Assembly (NCBI GenBank): GCA_045805265.1
Contig: JBJMLO010000013.1
Span: 124,001 to 188,000 of the forward strand
Reading direction: 5' to 3'
DNA: 64,000 nt
Origin: JBJMLO01 sp045805265
GTDB taxonomy: Bacteria; Actinomycetota; UBA4738; JACQTL01
The position numbers and the translations under genes were made by a program. The notes beneath the pieces are model-generated. The model had not been told where the DNA came from, did no database searches, and saw only the letters and a list, made by a program, of their open reading frames with translations. Positions 1 to 6,968 of this stretch are shown one piece after another (the stretch's first letter is position 1; each line of letters opens with the position of its first letter).

Positions 1-1224
1 GTCGGCGCCGCCGAGCCCGCAGATCGTGTCCCTGCCCGCCGTGCCGGTGAGGGTGTCGCTCGCAGCCGTGCCCACGATCGTGCAGGCGTCCGTCGAGTCG
101 TGGATGCTCCCCGTGGCCTGAGCGTCGGCAAGGGTCGCGCCGGAGGGCGCCGACAGCGTCACGGTGAACGTCTCGTCCGGCTCCTTCAGCAGGTCCCCTA
201 CGACGGTCACGGCGATCGACGAGGTGGTCTGCCCGGCGGGGACGGTCACCGTTCCCGACTTCGCCCGGTAGTCCGAGGGGGCGGTGGCTGTCCCGTCGGC
301 TGTCTGGAAGTGGGCGGTGACGTTGCTCGCGACGGCGTTCGAGAGAGACACGACGAACGTCGCCGGCGTTGTCGAGCCGTTCCCCTCCGCCACCGTGACG
401 TCGGCGATCGACATGGTCGGCGTCGGCGGGGGCCCGTCGTCGTTCTGGATCGTGCCGGTAGCCGAGCCGTCGGCGATGGTCGCGCCGGACGGCGAGCTCA
501 ACGTGACGGTGAACGCCTCGTCCAGCTCGCCGGTGGTGTCGCCCTCGACCATCACCTCCGCCACGCCCGTCGTCTGGCCCGCGGTGATCGTCACGATGCC
601 GCTCGACACCGCCTGGAAGTCGGTCCCGGAGGCCGCGGTGCCGCCCGCCGTCGAGTAGTGCACGGTGACGTCGGTGGCCGCGGAGTGCGACAGCGTCACG
701 GGGAAGTCGAACGCGGTCGTGCCGGCGTCGCCCTCCGCGTGGGACAGATCTCCGATCGAGACGGTCGGCGCGTTCGAGTCCTGGACCACGACGAATCCGC
801 GCATCCCCGACGTGGAGCTCCCGTGCAGCGTGCACCAGTAGACGAACTTCCCCGCGGTGTTGAACTGGTGGTCGAACGTGAACCCCGAGCCGCGGACGAG
901 CGAGTCCCAGTTCTCCGCCCCGGTGTCCCTGGTGCTGGAGTGGCTGCCCATGGCCCAGCTCCAGTGCACGGTGTCCCCGAGCGCGATCGTGGTCGTGTTG
1001 CCGGTACCGGTGTCCTGGTCGACGAACTGGAACCCGTTGCCCCCGCCGACGGTCACGTCGTGCGTCGCGGCCCTTCCTCGACCCGGAGCCGCTACGGCGG
1101 GCCGCGGCCGCGGCGTCCCGCTCCGGGAGGCCACGGATGCCGCCCGGACCGGCTGGGCTCCGAGGACGACGGCCCACGCGAGCGAGACCGGGACTAGGAA
1201 CGCGGCGGTACGGCGGACGACCAT
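1..1224 (-). CDS. Secreted cupredoxin / Calx-beta / RTX-type protein, C-terminus cut by window edge
   Basis: The minus strand is open from ATG at 1224 to the window edge (408 codons seen). Residues 1-28 form a signal peptide. A cupredoxin-like domain (about 55-150) shows candidate copper ligands His95, Cys131, His134 and Met141. Two Calx-beta domains follow (about 152-260 and 262-375), each with the 'AEG' and 'GT A ... DY/DF' signatures. The visible end enters an RTX-like calcium repeat ('GTAGRDTICGLGGAD'). The Shine-Dalgarno GGGGAGGG lies just before the ATG. The protein is probably exported and calcium-binding, perhaps adhesive or electron-transferring. The order of domains is seen; the function is inferred. 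Total length is unknown. Confidence 0.85.
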   Translation of the reverse strand, partial: MVVRRTAAFLVPVSLAWAVVLGAQPVRAASVASRSGTPRPRPAVAAPGRGRAATHDVTVGGGNGFQFVDQDTGTGNTTTIALGDTVHWSWAMGSHSSTRDTGAENWDSLVRGSGFTFDHQFNTAGKFVYWCTLHGSSTSGMRGFVVVQDSNAPTVSIGDLSHAEGDAGTTAFDFPVTLSHSAATDVTVHYSTAGGTAASGTDFQAVSSGIVTITAGQTTGVAEVMVEGDTTGELDEAFTVTLSSPSGATIADGSATGTIQNDDGPPPTPTMSIADVTVAEGNGSTTPATFVVSLSNAVASNVTAHFQTADGTATAPSDYRAKSGTVTVPAGQTTSSIAVTVVGDLLKEPDETFTVTLSAPSGATLADAQATGSIHDSTDACTIVGTAASDTLTGTAGRDTICGLGGAD

Positions 1225-1306
1225 GACCCTCCCCGGACGACGTCCGAGGGTGTACGGACGACCGGCCGGGAACGATTGTGCGACTCGGAGCGGCCCGGAG
1301 CCAGTC

Positions 1307-1843
1307 TCAGGCGCTCGACTTCGGCTTGAACGCCTCGAACGGGTTCCGGCAGGTCCGGCAGAAGTGGGTGGCGCGGCACAGCGTGGGACCGAACGCGCTC
1401 TCCAGGACCGTGTCCTCGCTGCCGCAGAACGGGCAGGCCGCGGAACCCTCGGTCCGGTGCAGCGACGCGAGCGGGACGAACGTCCGCCCTCCGGCCTCGG
1501 CGGGGGGCGGCGTCAGGCCGTACCCCCGGAGCGCCTCGCGCCCCTCCGGCGTGATGCGGTCGCTCGTCCACGGCGGCGAGTACACGAACCGGACCTCCAC
1601 CCGCCGCCCACCGGTCACCGCGGCCACGGCGCGCTCCGCGTCCTCCCGGATCACGTCGAGCGCCGGACACCCCACGAAGGTCGGCAGCAGGTCCACGTGG
1701 ACGGCGTCCCGGTCGACCCGGACCCCTCGCACGACGCCCAGGTCGGTGATCGACACCGGCGGGATCTCCGGGTCCCGGACGCCGGCCAGTGCCTCCCAGG
1801 CCGCCAGCTCGAGGGCGTCACGGACCCCGGCTGAGCGGGTCAC
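1307..1843 (-). CDS. paaD: Phenylacetyl-CoA epoxidase maturation subunit PaaD
   Basis: This 178-residue protein belongs to the PaaD/PaaJ family, needed for an active ring 1,2-epoxidase and thought to help with Fe-S or diiron assembly. The N-terminal DUF59/MIP18-like domain has 'RDPEIPPVSITDLG'. The C-terminus carries the PaaD zinc ribbon with two CxxC-type pairs ('CPFCGSEDT' and 'CRTCRNPFEAFK'). The GTG start overlaps the paaC stop by 4 bp (GTGA), so the two are translationally coupled. Length is normal for the family. Confidence 0.93.
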   Translation of the reverse strand: MTRSAGVRDALELAAWEALAGVRDPEIPPVSITDLGVVRGVRVDRDAVHVDLLPTFVGCPALDVIREDAERAVAAVTGGRRVEVRFVYSPPWTSDRITPEGREALRGYGLTPPPAEAGGRTFVPLASLHRTEGSAACPFCGSEDTVLESAFGPTLCRATHFCRTCRNPFEAFKPKSSA

Positions 1844-2712
1844 CACGTCGCCCCCGGGTGCTCGCGGTACAGCTTCGTCATCTCGTCCCACAGCGGCTCG
1901 AAGTCCTCGGAGTGGCGGCCCCGGCGGCCGCCGGCGCCGGCGAACGCACCCTCGTGCGCCCACCGCCCGTCGCGGCGCACGATGCCGGGGACGGCGAGGG
2001 CCTCGGCCCCGGCCTCGATCTCGCCGGTCGACGTCGGGACCATCTCGCCGCCGATCGGCCCTTGGTGCTCGAGGACGTAGTCGAGGGACACCGCCTCCAG
2101 GTCCTCGCCCAGCCGGCCCAGCCATTCGGCCAGCAGGTCCTCCGAGGTCCGCGGCAGCACGCCATCCGCGACCAGCGCCTCCTCGCCGGGGATCGGCTCG
2201 AACAGCTCCACGGCTTCCCCGATGGCCGCGGCCAGGCCCTCGGCCAGCTTCTGGCGTGCCGTCTGGGGCCCCCCGGCCAGGCGGTCGAACCATGCTCGTG
2301 CGTGATCGAGGTGGTACTTCTCCTCCAGCCGGATGACGCCGGTCAGCTCTGCCAGCTCGCCCCACGACGACTGGGCCACGGCCTCCAGGCGCACGGCGTC
2401 GGCCGTGTCGTACAGGAACTGCCGGGCGAGCGAGTACCCCCAGTCCCGGTTGGGCCGCTCGCACAGCACCGCGTTGCGGTACTCCTCGGGCCTCCGGCCG
2501 AGCGCGAGCGAGTCCTCGTCGCGCCCGGTGGCCTCCTTCGCGAGGCCGTACAGCAGCCGGGCGTGGGCCATCTCGTCCTGGGCGATCGACGAGAACGCCA
2601 GGTCCTCCTCGATGTGCGGAGCCCACCCCGTCCACTCGGCGTGTCGGTGTCCGAGGATCAGCTCGTCGTCCGCCAGCGCGAACAGCAGCTCGATCCGGGG
2701 ATCGTCGTCCAT
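1840..2712 (-). CDS. paaC: Phenylacetyl-CoA epoxidase structural subunit PaaC
   Basis: This 290-residue ferritin-like helical protein is the non-catalytic partner of PaaA in the phenylacetyl-CoA 1,2-epoxidase. It shows the PaaC pattern 'LADDELILGHRHAEWTG', 'AQDEMAHARLLYGL' and 'NRDWGYSLARQFLYD'. It is followed by paaD with a 4-bp overlap. There is no Shine-Dalgarno site. A TAACAT hexamer ends 6 nt before the ATG, which suggests a leaderless mRNA with its own promoter. That fits the separation from paaAB by an opposite-strand gene. Confidence 0.95.
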   Translation of the reverse strand: MDDDPRIELLFALADDELILGHRHAEWTGWAPHIEEDLAFSSIAQDEMAHARLLYGLAKEATGRDEDSLALGRRPEEYRNAVLCERPNRDWGYSLARQFLYDTADAVRLEAVAQSSWGELAELTGVIRLEEKYHLDHARAWFDRLAGGPQTARQKLAEGLAAAIGEAVELFEPIPGEEALVADGVLPRTSEDLLAEWLGRLGEDLEAVSLDYVLEHQGPIGGEMVPTSTGEIEAGAEALAVPGIVRRDGRWAHEGAFAGAGGRRGRHSEDFEPLWDEMTKLYREHPGATW

Positions 2713-2718
2713 GCCTCG

Positions 2719-2724
2719 ATGTTA
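2719..2724 (-). promoter_or_regulatory. Candidate -10 element of paaC (leaderless)
   Basis: On the minus strand the hexamer TAACAT matches the actinobacterial TAnnnT consensus and ends 6 nt before the paaC ATG, so transcription would begin at or next to the start codon. The 250-bp divergent gap 2713-2962 between paaC and the opposite gene shows nothing else I can support. Confidence 0.4.
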
Positions 2725-2962
2725 GTAGGGCCCGGCCTCGACCGGCCGTCCGTCCGGGGCGATCGCGGCCCGGGTCGGCCCTGGCTGAGAGGTCCTCGCG
2801 GGGATCGCCGCGGTACGCGACGATGTCCAGCAAGAGAAGGCGGGACAGGTCAACGGCCAGGGCTTGGTCCACTTCGGCGGGCCTGGTGGGTCGTCTCGGA
2901 CGCGGGCGTGAGCATCCAGTCGAAGCCCGTGAACCGGCCGCTCGGTGAGCGAGAGGGAGGAC

Positions 2963-3739
2963 ATGGTGGAGTTCCTGGTCGAGTTTGAGGTCGAGGTTCC
3001 CGAGGGGACGCGCGAGAGCGAGGTTGAGCAGCGCTCGCGCGCCGAGGCGTCCGCGGCGGCCAGGCTCGTGGACGAAGGCCATCTCCTTCGCGTCTGGCGA
3101 CGGAACGCGGTCGCGGACGACACAACGGTGATCGGCCTCTACGCCGCCGACAGCGAGGCGGAGCTCGACGGTCTGCTCCGCGCGCTGCCTCTGGCGGACT
3201 GGATGCAGGTCACGATCATCCCGCTCGGGCCGCATCCGAACGACCCGGCACCGGCGGCGGTCGGCACGATGAGCCGGCTCCCCGAGGCTCGGATGACCCT
3301 GGTCTACCGCCTCGAAGCTGTCCTCGGCGAGCCGCTCGATCTCGGCGAGGTGAGTCAGGGGCACCGGCGCATCATCCCCCAGATCGGCGGCACCTTCGAG
3401 GGGCCCGACGTGAAAGGGAAGCTGGTGCCGGGCGTAAGCGCCGACTGGCAGATCGTCTTGCCGGACGGCACCGCAATCGCCGACATCCGGTACACGTTGC
3501 AGACCGAGGAGGGCGTCCTGCTCTATGTGCAATCACGAGGCGTGCGCCACGGCAGCCCGGAGGTCCTGGAACGTCTCGGCCGTGGCGAGGACGTCGATGC
3601 GAGCGAGTACACCTTTCGCACCTCCACCCAGATCGAGACCGCGTCCCGCGACCTCGACTGGCTCAACAAAGGCGTCTTCGTCAGCGTCGGCGGCCGCCGG
3701 CCGGGCAGCGTGATCTACGAGACCTACTTGGTCGCATGA
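2963..3739 (+). CDS. Muconolactone delta-isomerase / DUF3237 fusion protein
   Basis: This 258-residue protein has two parts. Residues 1 to about 95 resemble muconolactone isomerase (CatC family): 'MVEFLVEFEVEVPEGT', a 'VIGLYAADSEAELDGLL' strand and 'PLADWMQVTIIPLGPHPN'. Residues from about 105 to the end are a DUF3237 (UPF0311) beta-barrel ('GGTFEGPDVKGKLVPGVSADWQ'). The ATG at 2963 follows GAGAGGGAGG; a GTG 18 nt upstream is also open, but the family N-terminus favours 2963. The gene lies on the opposite strand between paaB and paaC, so a role in aromatic-ring breakdown is likely but inferred. The substrate is unknown. Confidence 0.8.
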   Translation: MVEFLVEFEVEVPEGTRESEVEQRSRAEASAAARLVDEGHLLRVWRRNAVADDTTVIGLYAADSEAELDGLLRALPLADWMQVTIIPLGPHPNDPAPAAVGTMSRLPEARMTLVYRLEAVLGEPLDLGEVSQGHRRIIPQIGGTFEGPDVKGKLVPGVSADWQIVLPDGTAIADIRYTLQTEEGVLLYVQSRGVRHGSPEVLERLGRGEDVDASEYTFRTSTQIETASRDLDWLNKGVFVSVGGRRPGSVIYETYLVA

Positions 3740-3782
3740 CGCCGCCCGCGCGGTCGAGGCTCACCGTTTCACGCGAAGGACG

Positions 3783-4211
3783 TCATCCGGCCGTGCCCCG
3801 GGCGGCGAGGTCCTCCGGCGAGACCTCGTCGCCCGGCCCGACCTCGGTCGCCTCGGACGGAGCGTGCGCGGTGGCGGCCCGCCCCCTCGGCGGCCGGGGC
3901 GAGTCGATCCGCAGGCCGCGGTCCGCCATCGCCCCGGCGACTCGCTTCAGCTTCGCCCCCACCCCGGCGTAGGCGTCCTGCCGCCGGTACGAGCGGTCGG
4001 TGACCCCGCCCAGCTGGTCGTGGTCCCACGGCCCGACATGCAGCTCGGCGTCGCCCCGGCGGCGGACGGCGTACTGCACCCCCTCCTTGTGGCGGAAGTG
4101 GGTCTCGCGGGCCAGCATCAGCGCCATCCCGGCGTCGGGGGCCTTCACCCCACCAACGACGGCGAACTCGTCGGAATCCGTTCGCTTCCCGAGAACGTCC
4201 CAGACGAACAC
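3783..4211 (-). CDS. paaB: Phenylacetyl-CoA epoxidase subunit PaaB
   Basis: PaaB is the small subunit that bridges PaaAC dimers. The protein has the PaaB pattern 'FVWDVLGKRTDSDEFAVVGGVKAPDAGMALMLARETHFRH' in outline, with 'YAVRRRGDAELHVG' after it. At 142 residues it is longer than the usual ~95. A charged, Pro/Ala-rich tail after about residue 90 is not part of the core family. I chose the GTG at 4211, 8 bp after the paaA stop, because no ATG is available. The gene faces the isomerase/DUF3237 gene tail to tail. Confidence 0.87.
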   Translation of the reverse strand: MFVWDVLGKRTDSDEFAVVGGVKAPDAGMALMLARETHFRHKEGVQYAVRRRGDAELHVGPWDHDQLGGVTDRSYRRQDAYAGVGAKLKRVAGAMADRGLRIDSPRPPRGRAATAHAPSEATEVGPGDEVSPEDLAARGTAG

Positions 4212-4219
4212 CGCGACGC

Positions 4220-5146
4220 TCAGGCCGCCGCGGCCGGGATGCCGTCGAAGGCCTCGCGGACCCAGGCGTGGGTGTCCCACATGGCCTTGCGGTACTGCAG
4301 GCGGACGTGGGTCATGGGTCCGTTCCCCTTGACCGTCGTCCAGAACTCGTCCCAGTCGAGCCAGGCCTCGTCGCCCCACTCCCAGTCGCCGCGGTCCTCG
4401 TCCCATCGCAGCCCGGGGTCGGGGACCGAGATGCCGACGTCCCACAGCCTCGGGACATAGGTCGACAGGAACTCCGAGCGCAGGTCCTCGTTCGACCTCG
4501 TCTTGATCCCCCAGTACAGCAGGACGTCCTTCTTCGGGTTCGACGGCGGGCCGTAGAAGTGCATGATGGCCCGCCACCACCGGTTCACGGCGTCCTGGAA
4601 CATCTCGCGCTGCTCGGGCGTGCCGCTGACCAGCTCGAGCGCGAGGTCCTCGCCGTGGCGGAGGTGCAGCGACTCCTCGGCGCAGATCCGCCGCATGGCC
4701 CGGACGTATGGCGCATACGAGGAATCGAGCAGCGCCTTCTGCGTGACCAGTGCCGCGCCGTCGATGAGCCACCCGATCACCGCCACGTCGCCCCACGACT
4801 CGGTCGGGTAGTGGAAGACGTTGTGGAACTTCGTCCGGCCGTTCACCAGGTCGTCGAACATGGCCTCGCGGGACTTCCCGAGGTCCTCGGCGACGCGGTA
4901 CAGGATCTGCCCGTGGCCGACCTCGTCCTGGACCTTCGCGGTCAGCGACAGCTTCCGCTTCAGGGTCGGCGAGCGAGGGATCCACTCCCGCTCGGGGAGC
5001 GCCCCCATGACCTCGGAGTTCGCGTGCATCTCGATGAACTTGAGCGCCGCGACCCGATACTCGTCGGGCATCCACTCGCCGGCCTCGATCTTCTCCCCGG
5101 CATCGATCCGCGCCTTGAACTCGGCGACCCTCTCGTCGTACGTCAT
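4220..5146 (-). CDS. paaA: Phenylacetyl-CoA epoxidase catalytic diiron subunit PaaA
   Basis: This 308-residue protein is the oxygenase subunit that converts phenylacetyl-CoA to the ring-1,2-epoxide. Diiron ligand regions are visible: 'KFIEMHANSEV', 'KVQDEVGHGQILYRVAEDL' (ExxH type) and 'CAEESLHLRHGEDLAL'. The ATG at 5146 has a strong Shine-Dalgarno (AAGGAGGG, 8 nt away). It is the first gene of a paaAB unit, and paaC and paaD follow beyond an inserted opposite-strand gene. The reductase paaE and the CoA ligase paaK are not in this window. Confidence 0.96.
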   Translation of the reverse strand: MTYDERVAEFKARIDAGEKIEAGEWMPDEYRVAALKFIEMHANSEVMGALPEREWIPRSPTLKRKLSLTAKVQDEVGHGQILYRVAEDLGKSREAMFDDLVNGRTKFHNVFHYPTESWGDVAVIGWLIDGAALVTQKALLDSSYAPYVRAMRRICAEESLHLRHGEDLALELVSGTPEQREMFQDAVNRWWRAIMHFYGPPSNPKKDVLLYWGIKTRSNEDLRSEFLSTYVPRLWDVGISVPDPGLRWDEDRGDWEWGDEAWLDWDEFWTTVKGNGPMTHVRLQYRKAMWDTHAWVREAFDGIPAAAA

Positions 5147-5347
5147 CGCAGGAACCCTCCTTCGGAGATCGTACCCGTGGAGGTGGATGGGCACCGACCT
5201 CGAGCGGGCTCGAGAGGTCATGGTCGAGTGCGGGAACGGCTGCTCTCCCTCGACGACGTGCAATCCGTCCTCGCCCCACGAAGGCCTCGGCCGCGTCCTC
5301 GCCCTAGAATCGAAGGGCCGCTCCGACTCGCTCCTGGGAGGCTGCAG
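5147..5347. promoter_or_regulatory. Divergent promoter region paaA / aldehyde dehydrogenase
   Basis: This 201-bp gap separates two head-to-head genes. On the minus strand TACGAT (5168-5173) is a likely -10 for paaA, giving a leader of about 15 nt that holds AAGGAGGG. On the plus strand TAGAAT (5305-5310) is a likely -10 for the dehydrogenase, with Shine-Dalgarno GGGAGG before the ATG at 5348. No clear operator was recognised. Confidence 0.45.
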
Positions 5348-6892
5348 ATGACCGACAACTATCAGCTCGTCCTCGGCGGAGGGCTCGACGACGCCGCTTC
5401 GGGCGAGACGTTCGAATCGATCGACCCCTCGACCGGCCAAGAGTTCGCGCGGGTCGCGAAGGCCGGCAAAGAGGATGTCGACCACGCCGTCGAGAGTGCC
5501 CGGCGGGCGTTCGACGAGGGACCGTGGCCTCGGATGAAGGGCCGCGAACGCGCGGCGGCCCTGCTGAAGGTGGCCGACCTGGTCAAGCAGAACGCCGTGC
5601 ATCTGGCGGAGCTCGAGGCCCGCGACGGTGGACACACGATCCGCATGGCGAAGAACGCGGACGTGGGCATGGTGATCTCGACGTTCAGGGCCGTGGCAGA
5701 GCTGGCTGCTCGCGAGGACGACGAGGAATTCCTGCCGCGCAGTCCCGGCTCGACCAACTACCTCCGGCGCGAGCCGCTCGGCGTGTGCGCCGCCATCACG
5801 CCGTGGAACTTCCCGGTCCAGATGGCCGCGTGGAAGGTCGCACCGGCCATCGGCGCGGGCAACAGCGTGATCCTGAAGCCGGCGTCGTACACGCCGCTCA
5901 CGTCCATCGAGCTGGGCCGGCTGTGCCTCGAGGCCGGGATCCCCGAGGGCGTCGTGCAGGTCCTGCCCGGGCCGGGCGCGGCGGCCGGCGAGACGCTCGT
6001 GGCGCACCCGGGCGTCGACAAGGTGGCGTTCACGGGCTCCACCGAGGTGGGGCGGCGGATCATGCAGCTCGCCAGCGGGACCATCAAGAAGTGCACGCTC
6101 GAGCTGGGCGGCAAGTCGCCGTCGGTCGTGCTCGACGACGTGGACCTGGACTACGCCGTCGACGGCGTCCTGTGGGGGATCTTCTTCCACAGCGGCCAGG
6201 TGTGCACCGCTGGTTCCCGGGCGTTCGTGCAGCGCTCCATCTATGAAGACGTCGTCGCGGAGCTGGTGAAGCGAGCCGAGGAGATGGTGGTGGGCCCGGC
6301 GATGGATCCGGCGTCGGATACGGGCCCGGTGGTGGCGCAGGCCCAGCTCGACACGATCGAACGCTACGTCGAGATCGGCCAGCAGGAGGGCGCGAAGCTG
6401 CTCACGGGCGGGGAGCGCCCGCCGATCGACGGCGGATACTTCTACCGGCCCACGATCTTCAGCGGCGACAACTCGATGAAGATCGCGCAGGAGGAGATCT
6501 TCGGCCCGGTGCTGGTCGTGATCCCGTTCGAGGACGACGCCGAAGTGGTGCGCCTGGCCAACGACTCGATCTACGGGTTGGGCGGAGCGGTGTGGAGCGG
6601 GAACACGCCGCGTGCCGTGAAGGTGGCCGAGGGCCTGCGGACCGGAACGGTCTGGATCAACGACTACCACATGATCAATCCGAAGTACCCGTTCGGCGGC
6701 TTCAAGCAGTCCGGTCTGGGCCGGGAGCACGGCAGGGTCGGGTTCGACGAGTACCGCGAGATCAAGCACATCCACGTCGACCTCAACGGGCAGGACCGGA
6801 CGCGCCACCCCTGGTGGGACATCTCGGTGCCCAAGCGCACGGAGACGGAGATCCCGGGCCCGGAGTCCGGAGGCTCGAAGCCCGCCGGGTAG
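5348..6892 (+). CDS. NAD(P)-dependent aldehyde dehydrogenase
   Basis: This 514-residue protein is an ALDH-superfamily enzyme that oxidises an aldehyde to a carboxylate. The catalytic set is intact: Asn in 'ITPWNFPVQ', Glu in 'LELGGKSPS' and the nucleophilic Cys in 'SGQVCTAGSR'. The cofactor motif 'FTGSTEVGRRI' and the C-terminal 'PFGGFKQSGLGREHG' are also present. It starts at an ATG with GGGAGG 6 nt upstream. Its divergent position beside paaA suggests it could make phenylacetate from phenylacetaldehyde, but the sequence does not fix the substrate. Confidence 0.93.
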   Translation: MTDNYQLVLGGGLDDAASGETFESIDPSTGQEFARVAKAGKEDVDHAVESARRAFDEGPWPRMKGRERAAALLKVADLVKQNAVHLAELEARDGGHTIRMAKNADVGMVISTFRAVAELAAREDDEEFLPRSPGSTNYLRREPLGVCAAITPWNFPVQMAAWKVAPAIGAGNSVILKPASYTPLTSIELGRLCLEAGIPEGVVQVLPGPGAAAGETLVAHPGVDKVAFTGSTEVGRRIMQLASGTIKKCTLELGGKSPSVVLDDVDLDYAVDGVLWGIFFHSGQVCTAGSRAFVQRSIYEDVVAELVKRAEEMVVGPAMDPASDTGPVVAQAQLDTIERYVEIGQQEGAKLLTGGERPPIDGGYFYRPTIFSGDNSMKIAQEEIFGPVLVVIPFEDDAEVVRLANDSIYGLGGAVWSGNTPRAVKVAEGLRTGTVWINDYHMINPKYPFGGFKQSGLGREHGRVGFDEYREIKHIHVDLNGQDRTRHPWWDISVPKRTETEIPGPESGGSKPAG

Positions 6893-6968
6893 TTCGTGTT
6901 CCCAAGAGGCCAGGCAGGGATTGCGTCGAGGCCTATGCCTGCAAGGCACCAGGTGCTAGAAACCCGCC

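Noticed and set aside
100..1197. Plus-strand open frame of 365 codons
   Set aside because: It is Arg/Gly-rich shadow sequence opposite the Calx-beta/cupredoxin gene, a common effect in high-GC DNA.
1307..3532. A 741-codon minus-strand open frame
   Set aside because: Only the last 179 codons (paaD) are real. The rest runs antisense to the isomerase/DUF3237 gene and out of frame through paaC.
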